From Sphingomonas sp. C3-2 (lineage in GTDB: Bacteria > Pseudomonadota > Alphaproteobacteria > Sphingomonadales > Sphingomonadaceae), in contig NZ_CP130322.1 of assembly GCF_033025475.1 (NCBI RefSeq), positions 1,054,001 through 1,118,000 of the forward strand: DNA of 64,000 bases. Direction: 5' to 3'. A model generated the notes under the pieces. It saw only the letters and a list, made by a program, of their open reading frames with translations, was not told the origin of the DNA and did no database searches. Of the stretch, positions 40,298 to 51,050 are shown piece by piece; position 1 is the first letter of the stretch; each line of letters begins with the position of its first letter. A program made the position numbers and the translations under genes.

Positions 40298-40674
40298 GCG
40301 CACCTACCACCATGCGGGTTTTCATCCCGCTCACCATCCGCAAGCGCAACGGGCGGCCGAAGATCGTCCCGCCAGCTAACATGGCGCCCGACAACGGCGG
40401 CGGGGTAGACCCGCATGTGCTGAAGGCGATCGCCAAGGCGTGGAGCTGGCGGCGGAAGCTGGAAAGCGGGGAAGCGGCGACGCTCGCAGACATTGCCAAG
40501 GCCGAGGATGTAACGCCCGCCTATGCCGGCCGGATGCTGAAGCTGGCCTATCTGGCGCCGCCCGTGCTGGAGAAGCTACTGATTGCGCGCGTCCCGCCGA
40601 CAGTGCCGGTGAAAGAACTGGCCGCAGCGGCCGAGTTACCGTGGGGCGCGCAGGAAGCGGCTGTGTTTGGGTAA
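40294..40674 (+). CDS. small helix-turn-helix protein following the recombinase
   Basis: 126 residues. The N-terminus is basic (IPLTIRKRNGRPKIV). The second half, LADIAKAEDVTPAYAGRML, reads as a helix-turn-helix. It overlaps the recombinase stop and is the last prophage gene. Proteins like this follow recombinases of the DUF2924-linked group. A directionality or accessory factor is possible but unproven. Its last Gly codon and stop (GGGTAA) may coincide with the right recombination site. Confidence 0.6.
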   Translation: MSAPTTMRVFIPLTIRKRNGRPKIVPPANMAPDNGGGVDPHVLKAIAKAWSWRRKLESGEAATLADIAKAEDVTPAYAGRMLKLAYLAPPVLEKLLIARVPPTVPVKELAAAAELPWGAQEAAVFG

Positions 40675-40681
40675 TCCTGCG

Positions 40682-40918
40682 TCAGGCGGTGCCGAGCTTC
40701 TCGGTCACTTCAGAAACAGTCAGCACCTTGCCGGTCGACACAACCTTCTCGTCAATGACGAGCGCAGGCGTCGACATCACGCCGTAGGCCGCGATCTGTG
40801 CGTAGTCCGTGACCTTCACAATCTCCGCTGAGATCCCGGCCGCATCGGCGGCCGCCTTCGCATTCTCGCCCAGGGCGATGCACTTCTTGCAGCCTGAACC
40901 AAGGATTTTGATGATCAT
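40682..40918 (-). CDS. thioredoxin-like redox protein of the arsenic cluster
   Basis: 78 residues, a minimal thioredoxin fold. The active site CKKC is at residues 10-13, followed by VMSTPALVID with the cis-Pro loop. Such small thioredoxins are often paired with COG0701 permeases, as here, where the permease gene lies 13 bases upstream on the same strand. It may recycle a Cys-dependent arsenate reductase or supply thiols to the permease; this is inferred from context. Confidence 0.8.
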   Translation of the reverse strand: MIIKILGSGCKKCIALGENAKAAADAAGISAEIVKVTDYAQIAAYGVMSTPALVIDEKVVSTGKVLTVSEVTEKLGTA

Positions 40919-40931
40919 ACCTGTCTCCAAT

Positions 40932-41897
40932 TCAAAGTAACATGGGGCCAAAGGCGTTGAACACATAGCCAATCACGATGATGCCGGTCGCAACGATTCC
41001 TGCAAATAGCAGCAGAAGCGGCATTTTCACGACCCGCTTGAGCATGATCATGGACGGCAGAGACAAGGCAGTCACGGCCATCATGAAAGCCAGAGCGGTT
41101 CCGATGCCCACGCCTTTGCCGACCAATGCCTCTGCAATGGGAAGCGTGCCGAAAATGTCGGCGTACATCGGCATCCCGACCACCGTCGCGACGAGGACAG
41201 ACCACCATTTGTCCTGCCCCAGCAGTGCGGAAATGAAGGCTTCTGGCACCCAGTTGTGAATGGCAGCGCCAATCCCGACGCCGATCAGTACGTAAATCCA
41301 GACCTTGCCGAAAATTTCGGCAACCTGATCCCGGGCGAAATCGAAGCGTTGGCGCCGGGTCAAATGGCCATCGTCGCTTTCCATGACCGGGCTGTTGAAC
41401 ACGAATGCCTCAACCTGCCCCTCCATCTTCATCCGGCTGATCAGTGTGCCGCCCAGAACGGCCAGCACAAGTCCAACCGCGACATAAGCCAGCGCGATCG
41501 TCCAGTTGAATACGCTGGCCAGCAGGATGACGGAGGCGAGGTCGACTAGCGGCGAGGAAATCAGAAAGGCAAAAGTTACGCCCAGCGGCAATCCCGCGCT
41601 CGTGAAGCCAATGAAAAGAGGGATCGACGAGCACGAGCAGAACGGCGTGATGGTGCCCAGCAGAGCCGCCATGATATTGGCGCCGAGACCTTTGCGCTCT
41701 CCAAGGATCCGGCGCGTGCGCTCTGGCGGAAAATAGCTTTGCACCCATGAGATCGTGAAGATCAGCACCCCGAGCAGGATGAAGATCTTGATGACGTCAT
41801 AGATGAAGAAGTGGATGCTACCGCCAAGCCGTCCAGCAGGATCAAGCCCGAAGCCGTCCCGAACGAGCCAAGCGACCAGATCAGATAGCCACTGCAT
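40932..41897 (-). CDS. COG0701 permease (ArsP-like)
   Basis: About 321 residues from the ATG at 41897, with eight or more membrane segments. The conserved TPFCSCSSIPLF motif, with two Cys, lies in a membrane loop as in DUF318/ArsP permeases that export trivalent organoarsenicals or related compounds. The start is uncertain: the frame is open further upstream and homologous-looking sequence (ISEIFAWLND) begins at 41939 with an ATT codon preceded by AAGGGGG. The substrate here is unknown; the arsenic context suggests an arsenic species. Confidence 0.8.
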   Translation of the reverse strand: MQWLSDLVAWLVRDGFGLDPAGRLGGSIHFFIYDVIKIFILLGVLIFTISWVQSYFPPERTRRILGERKGLGANIMAALLGTITPFCSCSSIPLFIGFTSAGLPLGVTFAFLISSPLVDLASVILLASVFNWTIALAYVAVGLVLAVLGGTLISRMKMEGQVEAFVFNSPVMESDDGHLTRRQRFDFARDQVAEIFGKVWIYVLIGVGIGAAIHNWVPEAFISALLGQDKWWSVLVATVVGMPMYADIFGTLPIAEALVGKGVGIGTALAFMMAVTALSLPSMIMLKRVVKMPLLLLFAGIVATGIIVIGYVFNAFGPMLL

Positions 41898-42088
41898 GCG
41901 CAGCAGCTGATCATTCAACCATGCGAATATCTCGGAAATGGCCTGCCCCCTTGGCGTGAGTGAACGCGTGCGGAGGCAGCGTCGATATTGGATGCGTCCA
42001 CTATACGCATCGAGCGTCTCGATTATAAAGCGGGAATACTGGCAGGGTCGGGAGCGCTTCAGGTTGTGGATCGCCAGAACCGTCGTCC

Positions 42089-42760
42089 ATGGAGCATACT
42101 GACGTGCAGAAATTCCTGGTATTCCTCGGGTCAGCCCGTGACAGCACGCCTCCACGCCCGGCCAGGCTTGGCCTGCGGGTTGCCCGGCAATGCGAGAAGC
42201 ATCTTCAGGAAATGGGCCACGCCGTTGAATTGATCGATCCATTGTCGATCGAGCTTCCGGCCGCGTTCAAGCCCCACTTTGCCTATGCGAAGAGCGCCGC
42301 TCCGGAGGCTCTGGACGCTTTAGCTGCGAAGATAGAAGCTGCAGATGGCTATGTGATGGTCAGCCCTGAGTACAACCACTCCATGAGCCCGGCATTGGCG
42401 CATCTGCTGAACCACTTTGGCAGCTCGCTCTTTTCCTACAAGCCCAGCGCCATCGTGACCTATTCGGCCGGACAGTGGGGCGGTGCCCGCGCAGCGGTAA
42501 ACATGCGCACCTTCCTGTCGGAACTGGGTTGTCTGCCGGTCTCGGCAATGATCCACCTGCCGAAAGCGCAGGATATCCTGAGCGAAACTGGGGATTTTGC
42601 CGAGGGCGTCGATGCCGCGGCCTGGCAAGAGTATTTCGGTCGGACCCTTGCGCAGTTGGAATGGTGGGCTGCAGCCGCAGGGGCGCAGCGGGCCGAAGAA
42701 GGCATACCAGCCGCAGCACCTGCGTTCAGCCGCGATCCTTCACAGCGGAATGCGCCCTGA
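42089..42760 (+). CDS. NADPH-dependent FMN reductase-like flavoprotein
   Basis: 223 residues. Flavodoxin-like fold with FLVFLGSARD at the start, the PEYNHSMSPALAHLLNHF FMN-binding loop, and AGQWGGARA. It belongs to the NADPH-dependent FMN reductase family, of which ArsH is a relative. The start may instead be GTG at 42104, which has GGAG nine bases upstream. Position between the permease and arsR suggests a role in arsenic reduction or oxidation, not proven. Confidence 0.75.
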   Translation: MEHTDVQKFLVFLGSARDSTPPRPARLGLRVARQCEKHLQEMGHAVELIDPLSIELPAAFKPHFAYAKSAAPEALDALAAKIEAADGYVMVSPEYNHSMSPALAHLLNHFGSSLFSYKPSAIVTYSAGQWGGARAAVNMRTFLSELGCLPVSAMIHLPKAQDILSETGDFAEGVDAAAWQEYFGRTLAQLEWWAAAAGAQRAEEGIPAAAPAFSRDPSQRNAP

Positions 42761-42874
42761 AGAAATCGGGCTCTTGCCTCTAGGTTTCGCCTTCCATTCG
42801 ATGCTGCTGGAAATATCAATTGACGGGATATGGCTGGTATAACTATTCGAAAGAATTGGAAGGATCGAATCGCG

Positions 42875-43237
42875 ATGACTGATGTGAACGTTCAGGTATG
42901 GGCAGTTGATGCGCTTGGCGCGTTGGCGCACGAAACGCGATTGTCGGTATTCCGCATGCTGGTGAAGGCAGGCCCGGAAGGCATGATCGCTGGCGCCATC
43001 GCTGAACATCAAGGCGTTCCGCCGTCCACCATGTCGCATCACCTTGCTACACTGGAACGGGCAGGCCTTGTTCAGTCCGAGCGTGAGAGCCGCCTGATCC
43101 ATTACCGCGCCGATTTTGCCGGCATGCGTCGTCTGCTCGCATTTCTGATGCAGGACTGCTGCCAGGGTGCGCCTGAAATGTGCGCCGACCTGCTTGGCGG
43201 CCTCACCTGCAATGCCGCTCAACCTATGACCGCCTGA
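42875..43237 (+). CDS. arsR: ArsR-type arsenic-responsive repressor
   Basis: 120 residues. Winged helix-turn-helix around residues 38-75 (GAIAEHQGVPPSTMSHHL). The classic ELCVCDL metal site is absent; instead, Cys 95, 96, 103 and 112 cluster at the C-terminus, as in ArsR variants that bind As(III) there. It probably represses the genes that follow. An ATTC-N4-GAAT palindrome lies at 42845-42856, upstream of its start. Confidence 0.85.
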   Translation: MTDVNVQVWAVDALGALAHETRLSVFRMLVKAGPEGMIAGAIAEHQGVPPSTMSHHLATLERAGLVQSERESRLIHYRADFAGMRRLLAFLMQDCCQGAPEMCADLLGGLTCNAAQPMTA

Positions 43238-43245
43238 GGCCTCAC

Positions 43246-43761
43246 ATGTCCGAGAAGATTTACAACGTCCTTTTCCTTTGTACTGGCAACAGTGCCCGCT
43301 CGATCCTTGGCGAAGCGGTGATGAACAAGCTCGGCGCAGGTCGCTTCAAAGCCTACAGCGCAGGAAGCCAGCCCAAGGGCGAGGTCCACCCGATGGCGCT
43401 CTCGGTGCTGAACGGAATGGGCTACGACACCACCGGCATGTACTCGAAGAGCTGGAACGAGTTCTCCAAGCCCGGGTCGCCCGAGTTCGATTTCATCTTC
43501 ACGGTTTGCGACAGCGCCGCAGGTGAAACCTGTCCGGTCTGGATCGGCCATCCGATGACCGCGCACTGGGGCATCGAGGATCCAGCAGCTGTTGAGGGCG
43601 AAGGCCAGCGCGACGCTTTCCTTCAGGCCTTGCGCTATCTGACGAACCGCATCTCACTGTTTCTGACGCTGCCGCATTCCAGCATCGACGAGATGGCGAT
43701 GAAGCAGAAGCTCAAGGAAATCGGCCGGGCCGAAGGCGCCAGCGGTGGAGCAAGCACATGA
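43246..43761 (+). CDS. arsC: arsenate reductase, low-molecular-weight phosphatase type
   Basis: 171 residues. P-loop CTGNSARS with the nucleophilic Cys 12. Cys 88 and Cys 96 sit in VCDSAAGETC, like the relay pair of thioredoxin-coupled ArsC. It reduces arsenate to arsenite for export by the pump encoded two genes later. The last bases overlap the next arsC gene. Confidence 0.88.
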   Translation: MSEKIYNVLFLCTGNSARSILGEAVMNKLGAGRFKAYSAGSQPKGEVHPMALSVLNGMGYDTTGMYSKSWNEFSKPGSPEFDFIFTVCDSAAGETCPVWIGHPMTAHWGIEDPAAVEGEGQRDAFLQALRYLTNRISLFLTLPHSSIDEMAMKQKLKEIGRAEGASGGAST

Positions 43762-44189
43762 ACACCGACATCATCATCTATCACAACCCGGAATGCGGCA
43801 CTTCGCGCAACGCTCTGGCCATGATCCGCAATGCCGGGATTGAGCCGCATGTCGTGGAATATCTGAAGACGCCGCCTTCGCGTGCCTTGCTTGAAAGCCT
43901 GATTGCACGGGCTGGCATCTCGCCGCGCGCGCTGCTGCGTGAAAAGGGCACACCCTATGCCGAACTGGGTCTCGACAATCCGGACCTCTCCAATGCGCAG
44001 CTGGTCGATGCGATGATGGCGCATCCGATCCTGATCAACCGCCCGCTGGTTGTCTCGCCGCTCGGCGTGAAGCTGTGCCGGCCCTCGGAAGAGGTGCTCG
44101 ATCTGATCCCGGCGCAGCAGCGCGGTGCCTTTGCCAAGGAAGACGGCGAACAGGTCATCGATGCCGCCGGCAACCGCATCCCTGGCTGA
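43758..44189 (+). CDS. arsC: arsenate reductase, glutaredoxin-dependent ArsC type
   Basis: 143 residues. The N-terminal HNPECGTSRN puts the catalytic Cys at residue 13, followed by the LLREKGTPYAELGL and HPILINRPLV segments of the glutathione/glutaredoxin-coupled family. It is unrelated in fold to the previous gene but does the same reaction. Both are translationally coupled, so the cell can draw on two electron donors. Confidence 0.9.
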   Translation: MNTDIIIYHNPECGTSRNALAMIRNAGIEPHVVEYLKTPPSRALLESLIARAGISPRALLREKGTPYAELGLDNPDLSNAQLVDAMMAHPILINRPLVVSPLGVKLCRPSEEVLDLIPAQQRGAFAKEDGEQVIDAAGNRIPG

Positions 44190-44201
44190 AGAGGAAAGAC
44201 C

Positions 44202-45275
44202 GTGACCGAACAGTCCAAGCGCGAACGCCTGTCGTTCCTCGATCGTTATCTGACCCTGTGGATATTCCTGGCCATGGCGCTGGGCGTTGCTTTGGGGTCG
44301 ATTTTCGATTGGCTCCCCGGGGCGATCGACAGCCTCTCCTGGGGCACGACGAACATTCCCATCGCCGTGGGCCTGATCCTGATGATGTACCCGCCGCTTG
44401 CGCGTGTGCGCTACGAGGAACTGCCGCGGGTGTTCGAGGACAAGCGGGTGCTGGCGATCTCGCTGATCCAGAACTGGATCATCGGGCCGGTGCTGATGTT
44501 CGCGCTCGCGGTCATCTTCCTCAGCGACAAGCCGGAATACATGACCGGCTTGATCCTGATCGGCCTTGCACGTTGCATCGCCATGGTCATTGTCTGGAAC
44601 CAGCTGGCGAAGGGCGACAACCAGTATGTCGCGGCTCTCGTGGCGTTCAACTCGGTGTTCCAGATCCTGTTCTTCAGCGTCTACGCGTGGTTCTTCCTCG
44701 CCTTCCTGCCGCCGTTGTTCGGCCTTGAAGGCAGCGTCATCCACGTCAGCTTCTGGACCATCGCCGAGGCCGTGTTGATCTATCTCGGCATCCCGTTCCT
44801 GGCCGGCTACCTCACCCGCAAATGGCTGGCGAAGGCCAAAGGTGATGAGTGGTATGAAAAGACCTTTCTGCCCAAGATCGGCCCGGTCACGCTGATCGCG
44901 CTGCTGTTCACCATCGCCGCCATGTTCAGCCTCAAGGGCAACGAGATCGTGACTTTGCCGGGCGACACGATCCGCATTGCCATCCCGCTTACCATCTACT
45001 TCGTCGTCCAGTTCTCCATCAGCTTCTTCATGGGCAAGCTGATTGCCAGCGATTACCCGCGCACGACCGCCGTGGCGTTCACCGCAGCGGGCAACAATTT
45101 CGAGCTGGCGATTGCGGTGGCCATCGCGGCCTTCGGGCTAGCCTCGCCGGTTGCCTTCGCCGCCGTCATCGGCCCGCTGGTCGAGGTTCCGGTGCTCATC
45201 CTGCTGGTCAACGTCGCCTTCTGGTTCGGACGCCGCTGGTTTCCTGAATCTGTCCCGACGGAGGCTCGCGCATGA
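44202..45275 (+). CDS. acr3: Acr3-type arsenite efflux permease
   Basis: 357 residues from a GTG start with GAGGAAAG upstream. About ten membrane segments. The family signatures [10 protein letters not shown] and [15 protein letters not shown] are present; the Cys of the former (about residue 127) is the expected arsenite site. It exports arsenite produced by the two reductases. Its stop overlaps the arsH start by four bases. Confidence 0.92.
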   Translation: MTEQSKRERLSFLDRYLTLWIFLAMALGVALGSIFDWLPGAIDSLSWGTTNIPIAVGLILMMYPPLARVRYEELPRVFEDKRVLAISLIQNWIIGPVLMFALAVIFLSDKPEYMTGLILIGLARCIAMVIVWNQLAKGDNQYVAALVAFNSVFQILFFSVYAWFFLAFLPPLFGLEGSVIHVSFWTIAEAVLIYLGIPFLAGYLTRKWLAKAKGDEWYEKTFLPKIGPVTLIALLFTIAAMFSLKGNEIVTLPGDTIRIAIPLTIYFVVQFSISFFMGKLIASDYPRTTAVAFTAAGNNFELAIAVAIAAFGLASPVAFAAVIGPLVEVPVLILLVNVAFWFGRRWFPESVPTEARA

Positions 45276-46030
45276 CCAAGCCCGTTTATCCACGCCTGCG
45301 CCCGCTTGCCGATCCCGAGTATCTGCCGGCCCTCAGGCCAGAATATGTTCATCGGCGCCCAGCGCTCGGTCTGGGCAAACTTGATCCACCACCGCGCGTC
45401 CTGCTTCTCTACGGTTCCCTGCGCGAGCGGTCCTATTCGCGGCTTGCGGTTGAAGAGGCTGCACGCCTGCTCCAGTTCTTCGGTTGCGAGACGCGGATCT
45501 TTGATCCGTCTGACCTGCCGCTGCCTGATCAGTTTCAGGATGATGACCATCCGGCGGTTCACGAACTACGTGAATATTCTCTGTGGTCGGAAGCGCAGGT
45601 CTGGTGCAGCCCGGAGCGGCACGGTCAGATCACCGGGATCATGAAGGCCCAGATCGACCACCTTCCGCTCGCCTATAAAGGCCTGCGGCCAACCCAGGGG
45701 CGCGCCCTTGCTGTCATGCAGGTCTGTGCGGGATCGCAAAGCTTCAACAGCGTCAACACGCTGCGGATCCTCGGACGCTGGATGCGTATGTTCACCATTC
45801 CCAACCAGTCCTCCGTGGCCAAGGCCTATGAAGAGTTCGACGAAGCCGGCCGAATGAAGCCGTCGAGCTACTACGACCGGATCGTGGACGTGATAGAAGA
45901 ATTGGTTCGCTTCACGGTCCTGCTGCGTCCGCACGCTGACCAGCTCGTCGACAGGTATTCGGAGCGCAAGGATCGCAACGAGCCCGTTGATACGCATGTG
46001 GAGGCCGCAGGATTGGCTAAAGCCACATAA
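45272..46030 (+). CDS. arsH: ArsH organoarsenical oxidase/FMN reductase
   Basis: 252 residues. [19 protein letters not shown] binds FMN phosphate and [18 protein letters not shown] is the ArsH signature. ArsH uses NADPH and FMN to oxidise trivalent methylarsenicals. It ends the plus-strand arsenic operon. Intergenic sequence without a gene follows for 343 bases. Confidence 0.92.
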   Translation: MTKPVYPRLRPLADPEYLPALRPEYVHRRPALGLGKLDPPPRVLLLYGSLRERSYSRLAVEEAARLLQFFGCETRIFDPSDLPLPDQFQDDDHPAVHELREYSLWSEAQVWCSPERHGQITGIMKAQIDHLPLAYKGLRPTQGRALAVMQVCAGSQSFNSVNTLRILGRWMRMFTIPNQSSVAKAYEEFDEAGRMKPSSYYDRIVDVIEELVRFTVLLRPHADQLVDRYSERKDRNEPVDTHVEAAGLAKAT

Positions 46031-46373
46031 TGCAACGCTGAATCAGTCTGTTTCTAAAGGCATGAACATTCGCGAAAAATAGCCGGGTATCACCCTGTCT
46101 TGCGGATACCTCGGATTCTCACATCGCTTTGGGTGCCGGGTTTGCCCTGAAAAGGTATAGACGTGTGCGAGGCAGAAAAGCCCAGAAATGCGTCATTTCC
46201 GAGACCTATACCTTCCACGGCAAGGTTTAGGCGAAAAGAGACGAAAGGCGATCAGAGACCCATTTCGGCGTATCTGGCAGTCTCTTGGGTTTAGGTGCCA
46301 ACGGCAAAACGGCGCGGAAGCTGGGGATTTTCTGGCCCCAGAAGGCCCATCTCATTGATTCGCATTGAGATGT
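46031..46373. other. intergenic border region between arsH and tRNA-Ser with inverted repeats
   Basis: No convincing gene. It holds an inverted pair AAGGTATAG (46152-46160) and CTATACCTT (46206-46214), a palindrome GAAATG-CGT-CATTTC (46185-46199), and a hairpin CATCTCA/TGAGATG just beyond the tRNA 3' end (about 46348-46372). These may mark an old island border, a tRNA terminator, or both. Confidence 0.5.
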
Positions 46374-46463
<90 letters not shown>

Positions 46464-46583
46464 GCTGAAAGACGGGCGCCAAATCGGCGTCGCCCGGTCG
46501 ATGTGGAGGGGCCATTAACCTAGGCTTTCGATATGTGCAAGCGATCTGCTTGTGACTTTTTCATTTCTTCCTAAATTACGTTC

Positions 46584-46964
46584 ATGAACGAACCGCTTGC
46601 CCTTGTCGAAACCCAGGAAACAAAGCCCGCAGCGCCGATGATCGCCCATGCGCGTTTTTCAATCGGCGATGTCGTGCGGCACCGGCTGCACGATTTTCGC
46701 GGTGTCGTTTTCGACATCGACCCCGTCTTTGCGAACAGCGAGGAATGGTATCAGGCGATTCCCGAGACCAGCCGTCCGCGCAAGGATCAGCCCTTTTACC
46801 ACCTGCTCGCCGAAAATGCCGATCGCAGCTATATCGCCTATGTCAGCCAGCAAAATCTGATCTCGGACGACAGCACCGAGCCGGTCGAGCACCCCGCCCT
46901 GTCGGGCCTGTTCGATGGATATGCGGGCGGGCGCTACACTCTGAAACGCCTTCACCGCCACTGA
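46584..46964 (+). CDS. hspQ: HspQ-type heat-shock/hemimethylated-DNA-binding protein
   Basis: 126 residues. FSIGDVVRHRLHDFRGVVFDIDPVF and QPFYHLLAENADRSYIAYVSQQNL are typical of HspQ/YccV. It modulates Lon-type proteolysis in enterobacteria; in this group it is a conserved small housekeeping gene. It is the first non-mobile gene to the right of the tRNA. Confidence 0.88.
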   Translation: MNEPLALVETQETKPAAPMIAHARFSIGDVVRHRLHDFRGVVFDIDPVFANSEEWYQAIPETSRPRKDQPFYHLLAENADRSYIAYVSQQNLISDDSTEPVEHPALSGLFDGYAGGRYTLKRLHRH

Positions 46965-47045
46965 TCCCGGCATCTTGCCCGGCCACCGTCAACGCGCCAG
47001 CGCGGCGCGGTTGACGGCCGACCGGGCATGGAGGATGAGGCAGGA

Positions 47046-48497
47046 ATGGCGTGCGAGACCCTCCTCCTTTTCGGCGCGACGGGTGACCTTGCCCGCCGCA
47101 TGCTGCTGCCGTCGCTGTTCGTGCTGCACGCCGACGGACTGGTGCCCGATTGCCTGCAGATCGTGGGCACCGCGCGTAGCATGCTTTCGGATGCCGAGTG
47201 GCGCACGATGGCGCGCCAGGCGTTGGCGCAGTTCCTGCCGCCCGACCGAATCGATGACGCCCAGATTACGAGCTTTGTCGAACGCCTGCGTTATCAGCCG
47301 CTCGATGCGTCGCAGCCGGAAGGGTTCGCTGCACTGGCCGACAAGATCGGCGATTCGCCGCGCGGCATTGCCATTTTCCTGTCGACTGCACCGCAATTGT
47401 TCGAACCGACCATTGCCGGGCTGAAGGCGGCTGGCCTTACGGGCGAAAATGTCCGGATTGGGCTGGAAAAGCCGCTGGGCAGGGATCTCGCGTCCAGCCG
47501 CGCGATCAACGATGCGGTCGCCTCCGCCTTTCCCGAGGAGCGCACCTTCCGCATCGATCATTATCTAGGCAAGGAAACCGTCCAGAACCTGCTCGCGCTG
47601 CGCTTTGCCAATATGATGTTCGAGCCGCTGTGGAACGCCAACGGCATCGATCATGTCCAGATTACCGTTTCGGAAACCGTGGGGCTTGAGGGCCGGATCG
47701 ACTTCTACGACGAGGCCGGTGCGCTGCGCGACATGGTGCAGAACCATATGCTCCAGCTGCTCGCGCTGGTCGCGATGGAGCCGCCCGCAAGCTTCGACGC
47801 AACTGCGATCCGTGATGAAAAGGTGAAGGTGCTGCGTTCGCTGCGCCGGATCGATGCCGACAGCGCGCCGTCGCACAGCGTGATCGGGCAATATGCCCCC
47901 GGCGCCAGCCGCGGCGAAGCGGTTCCCGGCTATACCGACGAACTGGGCAAGGCTTCGCACACAGAGACCTTCGTCGCGCTGAAGGCGCATGTGGATAACT
48001 GGCGCTGGCAGGGGGTTCCCTTCTACCTGCGCACCGGCAAGCGCCTGCCCAGCCGGCAATCGGAAATCTTCATCCAGTTCAAGCAGGTGCCTTATTCGAT
48101 TTTCGCCAAGCGCGGCGGGCGGTTAAAGGCGAACAAGCTCGTCATCCGGCTGCAACCCGAAGAATATATCCGCCTGCTGGTGATGGCGAAGGAACCCGGA
48201 ATGGACCGCGAGGGGATCACCCTGCGCGAGGTGCCGCTGGACCTCTCGCTCACCCATGCCTTTGCCGGCGCGCGCAAGCGGATCGCCTATGAGCGCCTGT
48301 TGCTCGACCTGATCGAGGGGGACCCGACGCTGTTCGTCCGCCGCGACGAGGTGGAGGCACAGTGGGAATGGATCGACGCGATCCGCGCAGGCTGGACCGC
48401 GAATCAGATGGAACCAAAACCTTATGGCGCTGGCAGCTGGGGCCCCTCAGCCGCCATCGCGCTGACCGAAAGAGACGGAGTAAGCTGGCATGATTGA
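47046..48497 (+). CDS. zwf: glucose-6-phosphate dehydrogenase
   Basis: 483 residues. N-terminal LLLFGATGDLARRMLLPS binds NADP, and the active-site motif RIDHYLGKE is present near residue 175. It oxidises glucose 6-phosphate to the lactone, the entry step of the Entner-Doudoroff route. ATG 47046 is preferred over 47028, because GGAGG lies at the proper distance before it. Its end overlaps pgl by eight bases. Confidence 0.95.
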   Translation: MACETLLLFGATGDLARRMLLPSLFVLHADGLVPDCLQIVGTARSMLSDAEWRTMARQALAQFLPPDRIDDAQITSFVERLRYQPLDASQPEGFAALADKIGDSPRGIAIFLSTAPQLFEPTIAGLKAAGLTGENVRIGLEKPLGRDLASSRAINDAVASAFPEERTFRIDHYLGKETVQNLLALRFANMMFEPLWNANGIDHVQITVSETVGLEGRIDFYDEAGALRDMVQNHMLQLLALVAMEPPASFDATAIRDEKVKVLRSLRRIDADSAPSHSVIGQYAPGASRGEAVPGYTDELGKASHTETFVALKAHVDNWRWQGVPFYLRTGKRLPSRQSEIFIQFKQVPYSIFAKRGGRLKANKLVIRLQPEEYIRLLVMAKEPGMDREGITLREVPLDLSLTHAFAGARKRIAYERLLLDLIEGDPTLFVRRDEVEAQWEWIDAIRAGWTANQMEPKPYGAGSWGPSAAIALTERDGVSWHD

Positions 48498-49194
48498 AGC
48501 CGAATTCTGGGATTATGAAGATGAGGACGAATGGGCTGAGGCGGTTGCCGGCGACATCGCGTTCATCATCGAAAGCGCACTGGATGCGCGCGGGCAGGCG
48601 CTTGTCGCCTTTCCGGGGGGCACGACGCCGCTGCCCGTATTCGCCAAACTGGCGGAAAAGAAGCTGCGCTGGAAGGGCGTGACGATCATTCCGACCGACG
48701 ACCGGCTGGTCGCCGTCGACAGCCCGATGAGCAACATCGCCTCCATCGCCCGCGCCTTCTTGCCGCTGGGCGCACGCGTGCTGCCGATCGGCACCGAGAA
48801 CAAGGACTACAAGCTCGCCGGCAACGCCGCCGATGCGCGGTTGCAGGATCTGCACTGGCCGATCGACCTTGTCTGGCTGGGCGTGGGGGCTGATGGCCAT
48901 ACCGCCTCGATCTTTGCCGGCCCCGATCTGGACGAGGCGCTGAACGGCCCCAAGGCGCGCCGCGCGATCGGCGTGATGCCCGATCCAATGCCCAAGGACG
49001 CCCCCGTCGCCCGCGTCACGCTGACGCGCGCGTCGATCCTGTCGGCACGCACGATCGTGATCGCGATCCAGGGTGCCGACAAGCGCAAGGTGCTGGAACG
49101 CGCGATCGAGGACGGGCCAAGCTCGACCGTTCCGGTGGGTCGCGTGCTGGCCGAAGCCGAGCAGCCGATCGACATCCACTGGCTGGACGCCTGA
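48490..49194 (+). CDS. pgl: 6-phosphogluconolactonase
   Basis: 234 residues. [27 protein letters not shown] and [18 protein letters not shown] are the conserved segments of the family, the last with the catalytic His. It hydrolyses 6-phosphogluconolactone from zwf. It overlaps zwf and is followed 25 bases later by edd. Confidence 0.93.
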   Translation: MIEAEFWDYEDEDEWAEAVAGDIAFIIESALDARGQALVAFPGGTTPLPVFAKLAEKKLRWKGVTIIPTDDRLVAVDSPMSNIASIARAFLPLGARVLPIGTENKDYKLAGNAADARLQDLHWPIDLVWLGVGADGHTASIFAGPDLDEALNGPKARRAIGVMPDPMPKDAPVARVTLTRASILSARTIVIAIQGADKRKVLERAIEDGPSSTVPVGRVLAEAEQPIDIHWLDA

Positions 49195-49219
49195 CGCCCA
49201 GCCCCATCAGGGCAGAACC

Positions 49220-51040
<1,821 letters not shown>

Positions 51041-51050
51041 GGAACCGACG

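Larger units (their letters stand above)
9971..40674. mobile_element. siphovirus-like prophage with HK97-type capsid and serine recombinase
   Basis: About 30.7 kb. From left to right it holds lysis genes, tail fibres, tape measure, tail chaperones, tail tube, connectors, HK97-type major capsid protein, protease, portal and terminase on the minus strand. Then come replication and recombination genes (minus strand), a Cro-like/S24 repressor switch, and a large serine recombinase module (plus strand). All essential modules have intact frames, so it may be functional. The exact ends are inferred: GGGTA occurs at 9965-9969 and at 40669-40673, each time as the last Gly codon plus stop of the flanking frame, and could be the recombination core. 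Integration separated a defence gene from an arsenic gene. Confidence 0.85.
1..46373. mobile_element. accessory island next to tRNA-Ser(CGA)
   Basis: Everything from the left edge to the 3' end of the tRNA-Ser gene is accessory: a defence operon, a prophage and an arsenic cluster. To the right of the tRNA only housekeeping genes appear. Islands anchored at the 3' end of a tRNA are a known arrangement, and this tRNA's 3' end points at the island. No tyrosine integrase is visible, so the island's own mobility gene and left border, if they exist, lie outside the window. Calling the whole stretch one island is inference. Confidence 0.5.

Noticed and set aside
10004-40674. Gene transfer agent instead of a prophage
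   Set aside because: It has its own replication, integrase, repressor and lysis genes, which GTAs lack.
42089-42242. Upstream extension of the permease frame to 42242
   Set aside because: It would run through the divergent flavin reductase start and is basic, low-similarity sequence.
42818-42860. Standard sigma-70 promoter for arsR
   Set aside because: TTGACG is present but the best -10 match (TATAAC) is only 12 bases away; no hexamer at 16-18 bases is convincing, so no promoter is annotated.
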